A stretch of DNA of 64,000 nucleotides from Polytrichum commune (lineage: Eukaryota > Streptophyta > Polytrichopsida > Polytrichales > Polytrichaceae). Positions 1 through 17,713 of the stretch are shown here, in pieces (within the stretch, counting starts at the first letter, position 1; every line of letters starts with the position of its first letter). The DNA is taken from the NCBI GenBank assembly GCA_950295325.1, contig OX485806.1, forward strand, positions 18,908,001-18,972,000. The letters run 5' to 3'. Below the pieces are notes generated by a model. The model was not told the origin of the DNA and made no database searches. It saw only the letters and a program-made list of their open reading frames with translations. The translations under genes were made by a program, and so were the position numbers.

Positions 1-340
1 ACCTAAAGAAACAGAGATACATAGAATGCTCTGTATTGACCATAAGATCCTCCAAAATGCACACATTGCAACAATAGCAGACAAGGCACGTACTAGACAC
101 TTGAGACATGTGTTGCATGAGCCTCACAACTCTACACTCTGATGACACACTGATGATGAATTAGCGGCAACAAATTTGGGGGGATAAAAGAGAGGTCGAA
201 ATCACAACGAAGAAACATATTCTTAAGCTTGAAGAATCACTCACTCCAACGAAAAGATGCAAAAATGCTGCAACTCTCTGAGGTTTTATAAGGATGTTAT
301 AGCCATGTAAGAAGTCTGCATTCGTCGGTGCAACACATAC

Positions 341-745
341 CTTACTAATTTCTAGGCTATCATTTCGGTTGCAGATTCTCCTCCTTGCAGTTGAATTGCG
401 CATGTTTAGCAAGAATGGATCGTTATTACTCCTCCAGCAAGTAATGACCGCCACGGGGATCGAATGCCTTCCGGAGAACTTTCTACCGTTAGAATTTCCA
501 TCTCCGGCCGCTATGTGTTGACTCATCGACCTTCTTCAACTCCTTCGCACTTGGAATTCATCCCCTAAGCTCCATATTGGTTCGGGCTTATCGATATCTA
601 CCACTCTATAAGTAGTCCAACTTAATCGAAGCATTGAATTAACATCGTCATTTTCAACATTCTCAATCTCTCGGAGATTTGAGAGTGGGTAGCTTCGTTC
701 GGAAGCTGAGTAAACTTCCTCAATCTGCCGGCACTTTGTCGGCAC
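341..745 (-). pseudogene. Interrupted reading frame, possible exon of an unknown gene
   Basis: Read on the minus strand, a frame runs from a start codon at 745 to about 341 and is broken by one TGA at 536-538; the frame is the same on both sides. It ends in the sequence AAG|GTATGT, a good plant splice donor (GT at 340-339). The upstream half is acidic and contains CRQIEEVYSASE; the downstream half has an Arg-rich stretch, TARRRICNR. I recognise no family. The single stop could mark a decayed exon, or the two halves may be unrelated open stretches. No partner exon could be identified below 340, so the gene call is weak. Confidence 0.2.
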
Positions 746-2407
746 TAGGGGTGCATGAAAGATGAGACCGTTTGGAAGAAGGTACAGTCATCTGCCAGAT
801 CAGCTCATAACCGTCCACGTCATCATGACTTGAACACAGTGTATATACGAGGGCAAGGTAAGAATCCAGGGAGTGAAAAAGAGAATTTTGGTTCACAACA
901 CCTACGAAAGGTGGACTATTTCATCCTATATGTTTGTGGCTATTTCATCCCACTGAATTTCATGAGTTTAGTTTGGAGTCTCTAGCCCTTGATATAAAGA
1001 TTGATTTGGCTTTGAAATATTATTCCCAGGCTCGACGGAGTGAGGGAATTATTGCATATGAGCATACCTCTCATCCATCCAACATAGATAGAAACTTGAC
1101 TCCCTATAGATAGGTTTGTGGTTGATTCATCTCAAATGTCTTGAACTACATTGTTTTATGGTATTTAGTGTCACTTACTATTTGGAATTACACAATGCAA
1201 CGACTTCTTACTCTTGACATCAATTTTTGAAACGTTGTTGTGAACCAAAATCCAAAAAGGAGGATTTGTTTTTGTCACATCATTTCATGTAGCTATCTTT
1301 TCAACGATATGGCACCTCAACAAGAGTTATGTTTCTCTAAATTTATGGGATGCATTTGTGCGTTGATCACCTTCAAAAGGCACCTAAACCCAAGTCACTG
1401 AGTTCACTGGTTTTCACCCCGAATGCCCAAGTGCATTTGGGGTTGAAGAGGCTTCACTATTGGAGGGGAAAGTGCTTAGGAAGGAAATATTTCAAGATGG
1501 CATGATAAACATGATGAGAGCATATCTGTTCTCCAATGAAATGAATTATGAATGTGCATTTCCTACCCTTGAAGTTTGTACGTGGAGGAATGTCAATTGG
1601 CAGTCTTCATAGGGCTAAAGGGCAAACCTTCCTTTAACATCCAATGTACAGAATAACACAGCAATTTGTAGGCTTCTGCACGCACCATGCTTTACATTTA
1701 TATGAGAATGCAGGCATGGAAGCAATCTCTGAAGCATGCAGTAGTTCTTTACATGGCAGGTTCATTGTAAGTGTCATAATTTAATGACTTTGAGGTAATC
1801 GTTGTATTTGGAACCTCTACATATTGTGACCAAAAACAGCCCGACAAGTGGACACAAGGTAGGTCACATGAGAACTACAAGGTGCTTCTAAGACGTACCC
1901 CAGCATAGTCACAATTAGCAGAAAAGTTTGATGCAATTATCTCTTTCGCCAGAGTAATCAAATCCCCATGGTCATTTTCAAAACACGACACATCCAGTGC
2001 AATGCACGGGATAAGATGTGCAACTCAGAGGTAGTGCCTTTGAAGTGCAATACATTTAATTATGACCTCAACAGCAATAAGATTACTGAAATGAATCTTT
2101 ATCACGTATACCCAATGCTCATTGAGGGCAACTAATTTGAATTACTTGCTGAATCCATCAGACTAATTTTATTGGCCTCCATACTTCTAAAGGAAAGTAG
2201 AAAAACCTACTGAAAGGGTAACAAAATTTGATGATAGCTGTCTCAAACCAGGAAGCTAATACACCTTGTCACTTACATTTCTGAACCATAATGTAGCACC
2301 TAATCCCTGCACAAAAGCTGACATGCCAGCTACGTTGACAGTCTTCCTTTGGCAGATACATTACCTTTCCATGTCTAGAGATGAAAGTATAACATACTCA
2401 TACAAAC
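746..2407. other. Intergenic, no gene recognised
   Basis: AT-rich sequence with only short open frames and no recognisable protein motif, tandem repeat or inverted repeat. The right end includes the 3' flank of the enolase gene, which is transcribed toward this region. Confidence 0.5.
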
Positions 2408-7848
<5,441 letters not shown>

Positions 7849-8335
7849 GAGATTTTTGGGCATAATCGGTGGAGAAGCTACACCTAAATATGATATTTAG
7901 TGTCACCAATTCTAATCATCTTGCTCAACACTAATTGTAAACCGTGGTATAGTGTCACCAACACTAAATGCCAACCCAACACTATATATCATTCCTTGTA
8001 AAGTTTTGGGGGAATTATAGACTTACAATGTTGCAATTATTGTCACTTACCAAATGATTCTTCATCCAAATTCCAATCATCCATGACAATATTTCATCAC
8101 AAGTTGTTGACAAGAGAAGGTAGGGTTTTGGCCAATGGATGACTCATCCATCACCCGTGACATTATTTGTTCACTTATTGATAAGAAATGTCATCTGAAA
8201 AGTTACCACAGTGAAATAAAACACCATATGACACTAAACATCATATCTAGTGTAGTGTTTCCAAGACCAACCAATTACATGTTGACATCTTTCGGTTTTT
8301 ATTTATCAAATTGGGGTATATATATTTCATAAATT
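7849..8335. repeat. Dispersed repeat interrupted by a MITE
   Basis: The flanks of the MITE at 7879-8256 match a contiguous sequence at 37984-38085. On the left the shared block is TTTTTGGGCATAATCGGT; on the right it is CCAACC(A/G)(A/G)TTACATGTTGACA followed by a CGGTTTT/AAATGGGGTA block. The 37.98-kb copy lacks the MITE and therefore acts as an empty-site reference. Confidence 0.65.
7879..8256 (+). mobile_element. MITE with palindromic ends (copy 1)
   Basis: Both ends carry a self-complementary block of the form CTAAATATNATATTTAG. The interior matches, in reverse orientation, the element at 42263-42586, including the blocks CCATGACAATATTTCATCAC and GGGTTTTGGCCAATGGATGA. It has no coding capacity. 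Comparison with 37984-38085 shows it as an insertion. The superfamily was not determined because the target duplication is unclear. Confidence 0.65.
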
Positions 8336-8355
8336 CATCTAAATGGGTCAGTAAT

Positions 8356-9777
8356 AGTGTCGCATTTTATATTCTCAAGGTTGGAGGCGGCATTATAAAA
8401 TACATTTCAAAATATTTCAAAACATTTTTAATGTTTTTAAGTTGAAAATCATCGAAGACATCAATCCGTGAGGTCCTTTATGACAAACCATTGTCGAAAA
8501 CATTCCCCTATCCCAAGATCGGTTCTTTGAGCTCTTCTCCGCCCAAGTATTGATCCAAGACTACGCCTACATCGTCCCTGAGGCAAAATTCGTCTTGTCA
8601 ATCATTCACAAACTTGTCCAGTGTGCTATGTGGTGCGTTCCATATTCCGGTATTCATCCGTTCATGTGGCAGGGCTCAGGGCTCAAGCATCACCGTTGAG
8701 TTTGAATGTACTAACGCTAAATGATAACATGGAACAATTCACAAAGTTACACGTGTATGTATTCGCCCTACTGACTTGGACTAACTATAACAACGAATTT
8801 ATGATAAAAAACGTGAAAAAATGCCTCAAAATTTGTTGAGTATCTTGAACTAAATTAAAAATAGATGCACCCCTAGTCAGTAATCTTCCTTAAATTCTTT
8901 GAATTCTTTGAACCGGTCATTTCTCAAACTCAAGCCGGCCATCATTCAAAGTCCGAGAGTCTTCATTGGAGGCCTGAGGGGGAGTCAGATTTACCAAGTA
9001 CTGTGAAATGCCGGTATAGTTAGGTATGCATCTTGGTCACCGGTGTCGTCTTTTGACGAGCAAGGTGGGCTTGGCTTGCGGTCAACCTTTGCTCAAGTTC
9101 CCGGCCCCCACCAAAAGGTTTCCGGGTCTTCCTACTCCTCAACATTCGCATGCGCATGAGTTTCGGTCTATAACTAAAAGGCATGCACGCCTATAACGGA
9201 CACTTCCAACTCCATATACACTTTCGCACCGTTGGATGGGATAGTGTAATTGTTTCATTTGGTCAGCAATTGTGAGTACATGTGCATTTGTTTCTTGATT
9301 TATTTCAAAACGTGCAATTTTAAATGCAGTTCAGAATACTCGGCAAATATTGAGGCATTTTTTTACGTTTTAAATTATGAATTCACTACTATAGTCAGTC
9401 CTTGTCAATAGGGAGAATATAGACACGTGCAACTTCGTCAATTGTTCCATATTACCGTATAGCATTAATACGTTCAAACTCAATGGAAGTGTTGAAGCCT
9501 TGAGCCTTGCCACACGAACTAACCAATACTGGAATATGGATTTCGCATCGGGGGGCAATCCAGGTTCAGTCTTGGATCAATACTTGGGCGGAGAAGAGCT
9601 TGACGTATTGATCTTGGAAGAGGGGAATGCTTTCGACATTGATTTGCCATAAAGGAGCTTAAGGATTGTCGGCTTCAATGATTTTCAATAATAATAAACA
9701 TTCAAAGATGTTTTAAAATATTTTGAAATGCATTTTATAATGCCGCCTCCGACCTCTAGAATAAAAAATGCAACACT
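8356..9777. mobile_element. Fold-back element with ~480-510 bp inverted arms
   Basis: The left arm (about 8356-8865) and right arm (about 9310-9777) are reverse complements with moderate divergence, separated by about 440 bp. Shared blocks include GGAGGCGGCATTATAAAAT, CTCTTCTCCGCCCAAGTATT and ATGGAACAATT. The outer ends read AGTGTCGCATTTT and, inverted, AGTGTTGCATTTT. A possible 3-bp target duplication AAT lies at 8353-8355 and 9778-9780. Both arms contain a similar short frame with the motif PLSLNVL, which may be a transposon coding remnant. I could not assign a superfamily. Confidence 0.7.
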
Positions 9778-9782
9778 AATTG

Positions 9783-11626
9783 TGAGTCATGAAGATTGTC
9801 ATTTCAAGCATCAAAATTGGAGTTGAGATGTAAAAGGTATAAGAGATCAAAGTGAAGTTTTTTTTTTTTTTACTATGACTTTTGAAGGATGCAGGGGTCT
9901 CAATATACATGAACATACACAATTCATACAAGATTCGGCAAGTTTAGAAATCATATTTTATATGTTTATTATTTGTGGAACCTTATTGTATAAATTGTCT
10001 TATGTCGAGGAGAAAATTGGAAAGACACTCATACTAGACATTGATGATCAAAATACAACGTATGTATTTGCATCCAAGGGCACCCAAGCTCCGTATTTGA
10101 ACTTAAGTCCTTAATAACATCAAAGTGCTTAACTCATTCACATAATGCTTGTAGAATAAGTTGAGTTTAGGTAGGGTCACTTCTAATATGATTAGCTAAA
10201 ATGAAAGTACATAGCTCAAATACGTTGTTTTTTTTGCTTGGAGAGGCCCAATATGGACCTCTCATACACTTGGGATTTAAGTGATCATATAGGCCCTCTC
10301 AATTGTGCTAAATATTGAACATGGGTGATGCGCTCAGTTTTATGTATCATTACATGTACATTCCCCAAAGGGTGCTATGTTTTTGAAACCTTCTACTACG
10401 TATATATAGTGTGGCTTACACCCAAGGCCTTAACCTAGATCCAATGGAAACTCTGAAGTTGAGCCACCTAAGGCCTGAATGGTAATTGGATGGGTGGCCT
10501 TCCTAGCACTTAATTTCTAATGCTCCCTACCACCTATGATCCACCCAATCACGTGGACTGGATATTTTCAACCAACCATGTGGGAACATAGAGGTTTGCC
10601 CTTGGGGTGGCAGGTGCCAACTGACATGTCCATGGCTTGTCCGCGGGCACTCAAGGTGCTCACCTCCAAAAGGAGGCAATAATATTCAGAGGCCTTCTAA
10701 TTCTCGTAATGCCCATTTCGGAATTACATATAGACTTAGACCAACTCGAGTATGAAGCAACACATTGGTGGCAACACTAGAGTCTTCTTTCTTTCTATCC
10801 ATCATGGGTTTAAAAAGGCATCACTTGTAAGTATACATATGAAGATATGTGTTTTTTTTCCCAAGGTTTTGAGTTAGGGTCTTGAGTCATGCCATATCCC
10901 TCCTAGAAGTTGGTTAAGAGATTGCCTAGTTTGCTAACTCCAAGGACACCCAAAACCTCCTTAAGCCTTAGTGGCTCAGTTTTTCATCAAAACATGGTTG
11001 TAATACCCTTGGAAAGCTCTTACAAATTTGTTTCAAATGGTTTAAAACATGCCTCCTAGTTCAAAGAAACAAATACACACAAAGTCCCCAAAGTTTTGTT
11101 GCCTCAACTCTGACAAAAATGAGATGAAGGGATGGGAACGAAGGACATGAACAAGTGAGAACAAGGTTGTGATTGCCCTCCCAAGGGTTCAAATTTGTCT
11201 AATAAATTTTGATGTACATGCTAGATAAATGCATTTAAAGCAAAATACATGCTATTGTGGGTATTCATATTTTCAGATATTTCTATTTGAATGATCAAGA
11301 GTGATATATTTACAAAGGTCATTTTCAAAAGCTTGTAATATATGTAGGAATGATTGCAAAATTAGGTTTGAAATGTATACAAGGGTTTTAGTTATTACCC
11401 CATGAAGGCATGTGATATGAGCATCCTACAAAGAGTGTCTCCTCTGGGCTATTAAACCTATCACGGTGTCCAGATTTTGAGGACATAGTCCAATCTCATC
11501 GTAACAAAATATGTATTTATGGTCTCCATTCACAACTTACAAGTCTTGCCATATACCCTCAAGGGTAAGTGTTATCATAAGACCAGTGTTTGATTAAGGC
11601 TTACGTATCTTAAGGGATGTCCCGAA
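9783..11626. other. Intergenic, no gene recognised
   Basis: AT-rich DNA with a poly-T run near 9860 and short open frames without recognisable motifs. No repeat partner was noticed inside the window. Confidence 0.4.
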
Positions 11627-12339
11627 GGGGGGGGTGGACTCTTGATTGGAAACCTAAATGATGTGCGTGGGTCACAATGAAATTTGTATATGTTCATAGG
11701 GGGTTCAATTTCATAGTGACTAATGTACTAATGGCATGCTAGAAATTGACTCGTGTATTTATATAGAGATTTTTTAAATTTAATATGATAAATGCCTCCA
11801 CTAGGTATACAACTTATTAATTATGAATTAAACATGCCATTATTACATACACAATCCACTTTACTTTCCAATGAGAATGTCATTGAACATTTTTCATCCA
11901 TAAGGTGTAACTCAATGAATCCATTAAAAGAAGCAAAGGCACAAGAGCACAATACATTAGCCTTAATATGTGGAGAAAAAGTCAAGGGAACCACGAGCAC
12001 TGCAAGAGCCTTGTGTGGAAAAAGTAAAACCCAAATGCAAACCCTAAAAAGAATGGATAAGGTAGTCATCGAGGACTATTATCATGTGACAATAATCAAT
12101 GAAAATGTGTAAAGGATGAAACTAGCGCATCTATTGTCAAAAAATCCTCGAAACCTTAAGGTCCCCTTTTGTACATCTGCCTTTACTTTAAGATTCTTAA
12201 TAGCCTTTTTAAATGTACACACTAGAGAAAAACAATACCATTCCCTTATGTATATTATGTACGCATTCAAATTATGTCCCTTCTTACACTCACATTAGTT
12301 CGTACATGTTATGAAGAGTCCACTTCTAGGGGTGTTAGA
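11627..12339 (+). mobile_element. ~710-bp TIR element, left member of an inverted pair
   Basis: Bounded by GGGGTGGACTCTT on the left and AAGAGTCCACTTCTAGGGG on the right, so it has its own terminal inverted repeats of about 13-15 bp. Along its length it is the reverse complement of 12657-13350. It contains one open frame of about 106 codons (11792-12112) with no family I recognise. It looks like a non-autonomous DNA transposon. Confidence 0.65.
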
Positions 12340-12656
12340 ATGGCATTTGCCATGTGCTCAAAACATGCTTGTGTCATATCAAGACCCAAGGGGTCATCCT
12401 CAAAGAGAAGAAAACTAAGTTTTCAATGACAAAAAGGATTATAGGACATATATATACTAATGACAATTTGGAGGCCCTATGTAATCATTTAATTTTCACT
12501 TTGCACTCTCGTAAGTTTTGCATCTCTACTCCAATTCAAAGACACCAATTGACATCCTTCATGATTTGCAATTGATAGTCAAATATAAGACAATTCCTAA
12601 ATTGTTCCAACGACCATGATTGTATGTGAAGTTGGAAGTGTCCACAATAGGCTCGC

Positions 12657-13350
12657 ACACCCCCTGGGAGGTGGACTCTTCATACCGCGTACAAACTAAC
12701 GAGAATGTAAGAAGGGGTATTATTCAAGGCACTAATGTACATAGTATACATAAATGAGAGGTATTGTTTTTCTCTAGTGTGTACATCTTAAAAAGGCAAT
12801 TATTATATTTGAAGTAAAACTAGATGTACAAGGGGGGGGGGCTAAGATCTAGAGAAAAGATGACAATAGATGTGTTAGTTTCATCCAATTCATGGTTTTA
12901 TTCATTGTTGTCTATGGTCATAGTCCTCAATGACTACCATGAATGTTCTTGTTATGGTTTGCATTTTGAGTTCTAAGTTTTTACAAATTGGAGGCTCTTG
13001 GAGTGCTTATGGACTTCCTTGAGTTATGTTGTTCAGTTTTGTGGCTAAATTATTGTGCTTTTGTCTCTATTTGTTTGATATAATCATTGAGTTACATGCT
13101 TTGGATGAAAATGACTTTTTATTATTGGAAAGTGAAAGTGCATTTCATGTGTAATAAAAGCCTATCTAATTCCTATTATATTTTGTATATGTAGTGGAGG
13201 CATTTATCACATTAAAATGAAAAGCTTAGTACAAATACATGAGTCATTTTCCTAGCATGTCATTAGTACGTATGAACTTGTTTTTTCTCTTTAAAATTCT
13301 CGCATATAGGGGGTTTGGTTTCTAGTGAAGAGTCCAACCCCCCCCCCCCA
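12657..13350 (-). mobile_element. ~690-bp TIR element, right member of an inverted pair
   Basis: Reverse-complement copy of 11627-12339. It starts with CCCCTGGGAGGTGGACTCTT and ends with AAGAGTCCAA followed by a run of C. Shared internal blocks include ATAAATGCCTCCACTA and ACACTAGAGAAAAACAATAC. The open frame of the left copy is not preserved here. The two copies are about 320 bp apart and together could form a hairpin with ~700-bp arms. Confidence 0.65.
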
Positions 13351-14120
13351 TGGTTGTATGAACTCCTCTTGATCTTGGTGTGAGATAAATTTTGGTAAAT
13401 TGTTTTGTTTTGTTGCTTTTTTTTTCAAGGAGAGGTGACACTCAAGGTCCCCCCATTCCTTGAGTGTTCATTTGCATTTTCAAGAATTTCATTTGTGTCA
13501 ACTGACGATTATGATAGAAAGAAGCTAACATTTTGGCTCATGTAGTTCACTTAGTGCATTTTAAAAACAACGTGCGGCATAATATAGGGAGGATTAAATT
13601 TGTTGGACATAAAATTTATAAAAGAAATATAAATAATGAAGGGTCCATTAAATGTATGCAATCCCGTTACAAGGTAGATAGGTATAAAATGTGGGCCATT
13701 TGTTTTTTGTAAAAATAATATAAGGGCTACAAATAAGGGTCCTAGGATGTACGTTTAGTAGGATCAATTTTGTACACGTCCCTCACGAAGGATGGATGAA
13801 ATATAGCTCATTGTTTGCCCAAAAATGAATGGAATTTTAAGCCTAAGCCTAACTCTCTTCCTAACTTCTCTCGGTGGCTTTGCTCCCTAGCTTCTCTCAG
13901 TACCTTCTCTCAGTGGCCTCTCATTTTTCCTATGGCTTCTCATTTTTTGGTGACTTTTCTATTCCGGCATCGTCATCTCCAACATGTATGTCCACTTCCA
14001 CCACCACTTCTTCATTGCATCTTCACAATTTTGTCAACGTCCATGCACCGTCGCAGTTCTTTGTGAGATAGAAATGTTTGTTGACCTTAAGATTTGAAAT
14101 AAGACACATAGGGGAGTATC
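13351..14120. other. Intergenic, no gene recognised
   Basis: AT-rich, with a pyrimidine-rich stretch at about 13850-13960 made of repeated CTTCTCTC-like words. No gene or transposon end was recognised. Confidence 0.4.
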
Positions 14121-14215
14121 GGGCCCTTTTACATTTGTTTTTAGCCAATGATGTTTGAAACTTGAGTACATTACATCCAATCATTGGCTAAAAGTGATGA
14201 AAAAATGTCCCATAT
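14121..14215. mobile_element. Small hairpin MITE or its remnant
   Basis: TTAGCCAATGAT at about 14141 and ATCATTGGCTAA at about 14180 form an inverted repeat. Outside them ACATTTGTTTT and AAAAAATGT continue the complementarity approximately. The element is about 90 bp and non-coding. Confidence 0.4.
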
Positions 14216-15062
14216 TGGTGGGAGCCATCCGCTAGCTATGCCCACCAATAAGTGTGGGCATGGCTTAAGAAAATAAGCATGGCACCTCCAACAATGCATA
14301 TGCTATTGTCTATCCTAATTTTAAGGTTACAAGGTTCTTTGAATGTCGGGAGAGTTGGTTCTTTACTTGTTGTTTGTAGAATGGACGCAAACATGGTAGA
14401 CTTTATTCTGTGTCATTGTGAAATCTCATGGCATATGAAAGTGTTGGCAAAATGCACCCCAAAAAAGGGGATGGAATCAATCATATTCTTTGCAAATTCC
14501 GCATTGTACCTGAAAGTGGACTACACTATCTGTCAAGGGCCTAAATTACATGCCCAAAGGTCTTAAAGTGTCACGCATGCTTACTTGCCAATATGATTTT
14601 ATTTGTCAACATAAGTAACTTCTTTAAGTGAAAAATATCTACATTATGACATTTAGAGTAGCACGTTGGGATACTTCAAATGATAATTTTTGTGTTATAG
14701 TATGCCAGGGGAAATTCTTGAGCGTACTAATGGCAAGCATCATGTGTTTACATTGTAGTATGCAAGAAGAAGATATTCTTGAGCACACTAATGGCAAGTG
14801 TGTGACAAGTGTCATTGGTGTACACTTTAGCCAACTTGTAGACCATTGTGTACCATAGGCATGCACCTCATACCACTATTGAACATACTCATGCCACGAT
14901 ATTAGTAAGCGCACTTGACGTCAAGTGTCATGAGGTGGCACTTATAGTGAAGTTGTTAGTCATCAATGTATCCTAGCATACGCCTCAAAACATGGTAAGC
15001 GACATTATTACGCACATGACACTAAATATTATAAACGGCCTAGAACTGCTATCATAACATTA

Positions 15063-15190
15063 TTTAGATCCATAACATTGTCATGTGGGACTGATAGTAT
15101 TCCACAAAATATTTCTCACGTTCAGAACGAATGTGAAAATATTTGAAAATATTCTGTGAAATATTGTCGGTCCCAGAAGACATTGTTACG
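15063..15190. mobile_element. Short MITE with GGGACTGAT-type ends
   Basis: ACATTGTCATGTGGGACTGA near 15076 is mirrored by TCGGTCCCAGAAGACATTGT at about 15166-15187. The left end recurs at about 32703-32740 (TGTGGGACTGATAGTATTCC), showing a dispersed family. The interior is AT-rich and non-coding. Confidence 0.5.
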
Positions 15191-15990
15191 GATATGAATA
15201 ACGTTATGACAAAAGAGCATGTGCTCTCAAATTAATTCTACAGTGTGTTATTTGTGCTTATACATATTATACAAATGTTCTTTCTCATTGAAGTCCCGTT
15301 CATGTTCAGAGCAACATATCAATCTCCACACAACGGTTGATGTGATCAATCGAGAATGCCAAGGCAAGAAATTCCCACTTTTTCTTTACCCCTCAGAGGC
15401 AAAGTCGTACTCAGACAAATCAATGCCTTATATCCAGATGTTAAAGTTGCAGGTTTTGAATTCCCAAATCATGAAGCCATAAATTTCCTTTTGACTTAAA
15501 ATGTCCATTATGGAAAATTAGCTGCTTGCTTCACAAGAATCTGAACACCCAAGTCCAGTGTACAGAATGTCTCAAAAGGAGACATCATTCCAATCTATTT
15601 CCTTTAAGTGACAGATCCTTCTCGTGAGGAGGAGCAAGTTGTGTATTCTATGAAATTCTCTTAAAGTAAGTAGTTGACGTTGCGACCGAAATCTTTTCTT
15701 GGTTGCCCCATCAACTTCGCGAATTACCAAAGAATGAAATAATGCAATGTCAGAAACTGGACATCATACTGTGAGGCTGTGCATTGTCAGTTACATGGCA
15801 TAAATCTGAGACTGCGATTGAGAAGGACAAGTAAGGTCGGTGTGCAACTGAGATTGCTTGAATTCAAGCTTGAGAGACTGTTATCAGAATCCGTGGCTTG
15901 CTGTGTGGATCAGAAACCCATAGTATTTGAACAGGCTGATGGAGCGTTAGAATCATAAATAAGCTCTGAAAAGACGACAAACTTACTTAC

Positions 15991-16135
15991 CTGGGCGGAG
16001 TGATCCATGATCCGCAAGGTGGATGACCTGGAGGAGCCTGCCCCATTGCACTTTGGGCCGGGTGACTCTAGTATCTTCCTACGGGAGGCATACACGTCAT
16101 AATTTGTGGCAGAGGGGGCTCGCGTTCGCGCAGCC
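15991..16135 (-). pseudogene. Exon-like unit, copy 1 (inverted)
   Basis: A 145-bp block on the minus strand ending in CAG|GTAAGTAAGT, an excellent splice donor. In one frame it is open and reads RTRAPSATNYDVYASRRKI, then PGPKCNGAG and SSTLRIMDHSAQ. The same block occurs at 16676 and 17714 in the opposite orientation, and about 30 bp of intron-like sequence after the donor is also conserved. Upstream flanks differ between copies. I do not recognise the protein. It is probably a gene fragment captured or duplicated by transposition; a functional exon is possible but unproven. Confidence 0.45.
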
Positions 16136-16675
16136 CTCAACCATTGCAAGCCAAACTTGGATATATTAAAATATCCTTCAGAGTGACCTGCCATGTGGTA
16201 AACTAAACAAGGACGTCCTACGCCATGTGAGTTGTTTGCAACCGAAGATACTGTATATTGGTTCACAGTTGTTGAAATCACGTTTCAATTCTAGAAGAAT
16301 CACATTTCAGTCCGCCTCCTTTTTTGAGAAACTTTTGGCCGCTTTCCACACATCCTTGGAAATTGGATCAAATGAACTTCTCTTCTCCCCTTTCATCAAA
16401 TGTCCACGTCTGCGCTAGGTTTTGGTCTCAGAAATGTGTGCAAAGAGGAAAAGAGCATCAAACTCCAATGATGACGGCTCTGTTCATATTCTCGCACATA
16501 TTTACATACTCAAGGTTTAATCTTTCTGTACTTTCTGTTTCGAAAATGTGATGATTAAATGAAAATTTCTCATTAACAGCGCTTCACTTGCTTCCACTGC
16601 TGAAAAATACTACATTAAATGTCATACAGAACTCCAGTTATATTCATATCATGCATGTTTGGTGTCTTTTAGTGA

Positions 16676-16821
16676 GGGCCGCGCGAACGCGAGCCCCCTC
16701 TGCCACAAATTATGACGTGTATACCTCCCGTAGGAAGATACTAGACTCACCCAGCCCGAGGTGCAATGGGGTAGGTTCCTCCAGACCATCCACCTTGCAG
16801 ATCACGGATGGTCCCGCCCAG
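16676..16821 (+). pseudogene. Exon-like unit, copy 2
   Basis: Same unit as 15991-16135 but on the plus strand, ending CAG|GTAAGTGAG. It is preceded by GTCTTTTAG, a plausible acceptor. The frame is open (RTRAPSATNYDVYTSRRKI). Differences from copy 1 are largely transitions and change several residues, for example RIMDH to QITDG, which suggests relaxed constraint. Confidence 0.45.
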
Positions 16822-17432
16822 GTAAGTGAGATCGGCATCGTTCAGAGGATTTTTGAACTTCCTATCTTCCAGTTGCCTCTCCAACATTATGGGACAAGGC
16901 AGAGCTGAGAAAATCTAGAACTTGGATTGAGATCTCATAAGTGCGCAACACTTCGTGTCATGGCAAAATGAGGTTGGGGTTTTTCTGAAGGTGGGTCGAT
17001 GTTCTACAGACAATGCTCACCTCCCATGGCAGGCTGCTTCTTGTTGTTGTTAATGAAATCGCAGCCGATTTACATTGTACTTTTTAACAATACTTTGAGG
17101 AGATGACAACCATCAACATTTGCAATCGATTCAGAGAGTTTGTTCCAGTGTGGCATCTACAGTTTCGCCCTTGAAAGTTCACTATCTTGAATGCCAACAT
17201 TCAATCTTGTACAATGTAAGACTTATTGGTCAGTTTGTAATCGTAGTATGTGTTCACCAAATACCACATTCATTCTAGTTCTTTGTTGTGATGAAGTAAT
17301 TGCAATGTAGTACATACGGGCACTTCCTCCAGGTTTGTAAAGACTGTCAAAAAGGAGATGAATGCTAACCCCAAAGCGCCCTAACCCAATACAAACAGCC
17401 AACTTCATTCACAATTGCCTACAACCCGCATA

Positions 17433-17676
17433 AGGTATGTGGGTGTTATTCGGTTCCTTTTTTATGTTCTCCAACATCTACTGATTAGATCAAAACTTGT
17501 GTTGCATTAGCAAATCTATGATGAAACATAGCAATAACCAAATTGAAAATCAGACCTCCCTTGATTTAGTTATGATTGTCCTCCCAATTTTGTGTGTGGA
17601 GTAATTATTGATATTTGAAGCCGTAGTCTAATCTCTTTTAAACATGTCTCGCGAACCACTTAAGACTCATATACCT
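17433..17676 (+). mobile_element. TIR MITE flanked by TA (family AGGTATGTGGG), copy 1
   Basis: Begins AGGTATGTGGGTGTTATTCG and ends with the related inverse CATATACCT, flanked by TA on both sides (17431-17432 and 17677-17678). It is related to 25521-25825 and to the outer parts of 59907-60797, sharing internal blocks such as ACTTGTGTTGCA and GTCTAATCTCTTT. It is non-coding. The TA flank suggests a Tc1/mariner-like target, but this is an inference from three copies. Confidence 0.55.
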
Positions 17677-17713
17677 TAGTGATAAGAGATCAGGTTAGGT
17701 TTGAATTGGGAGA

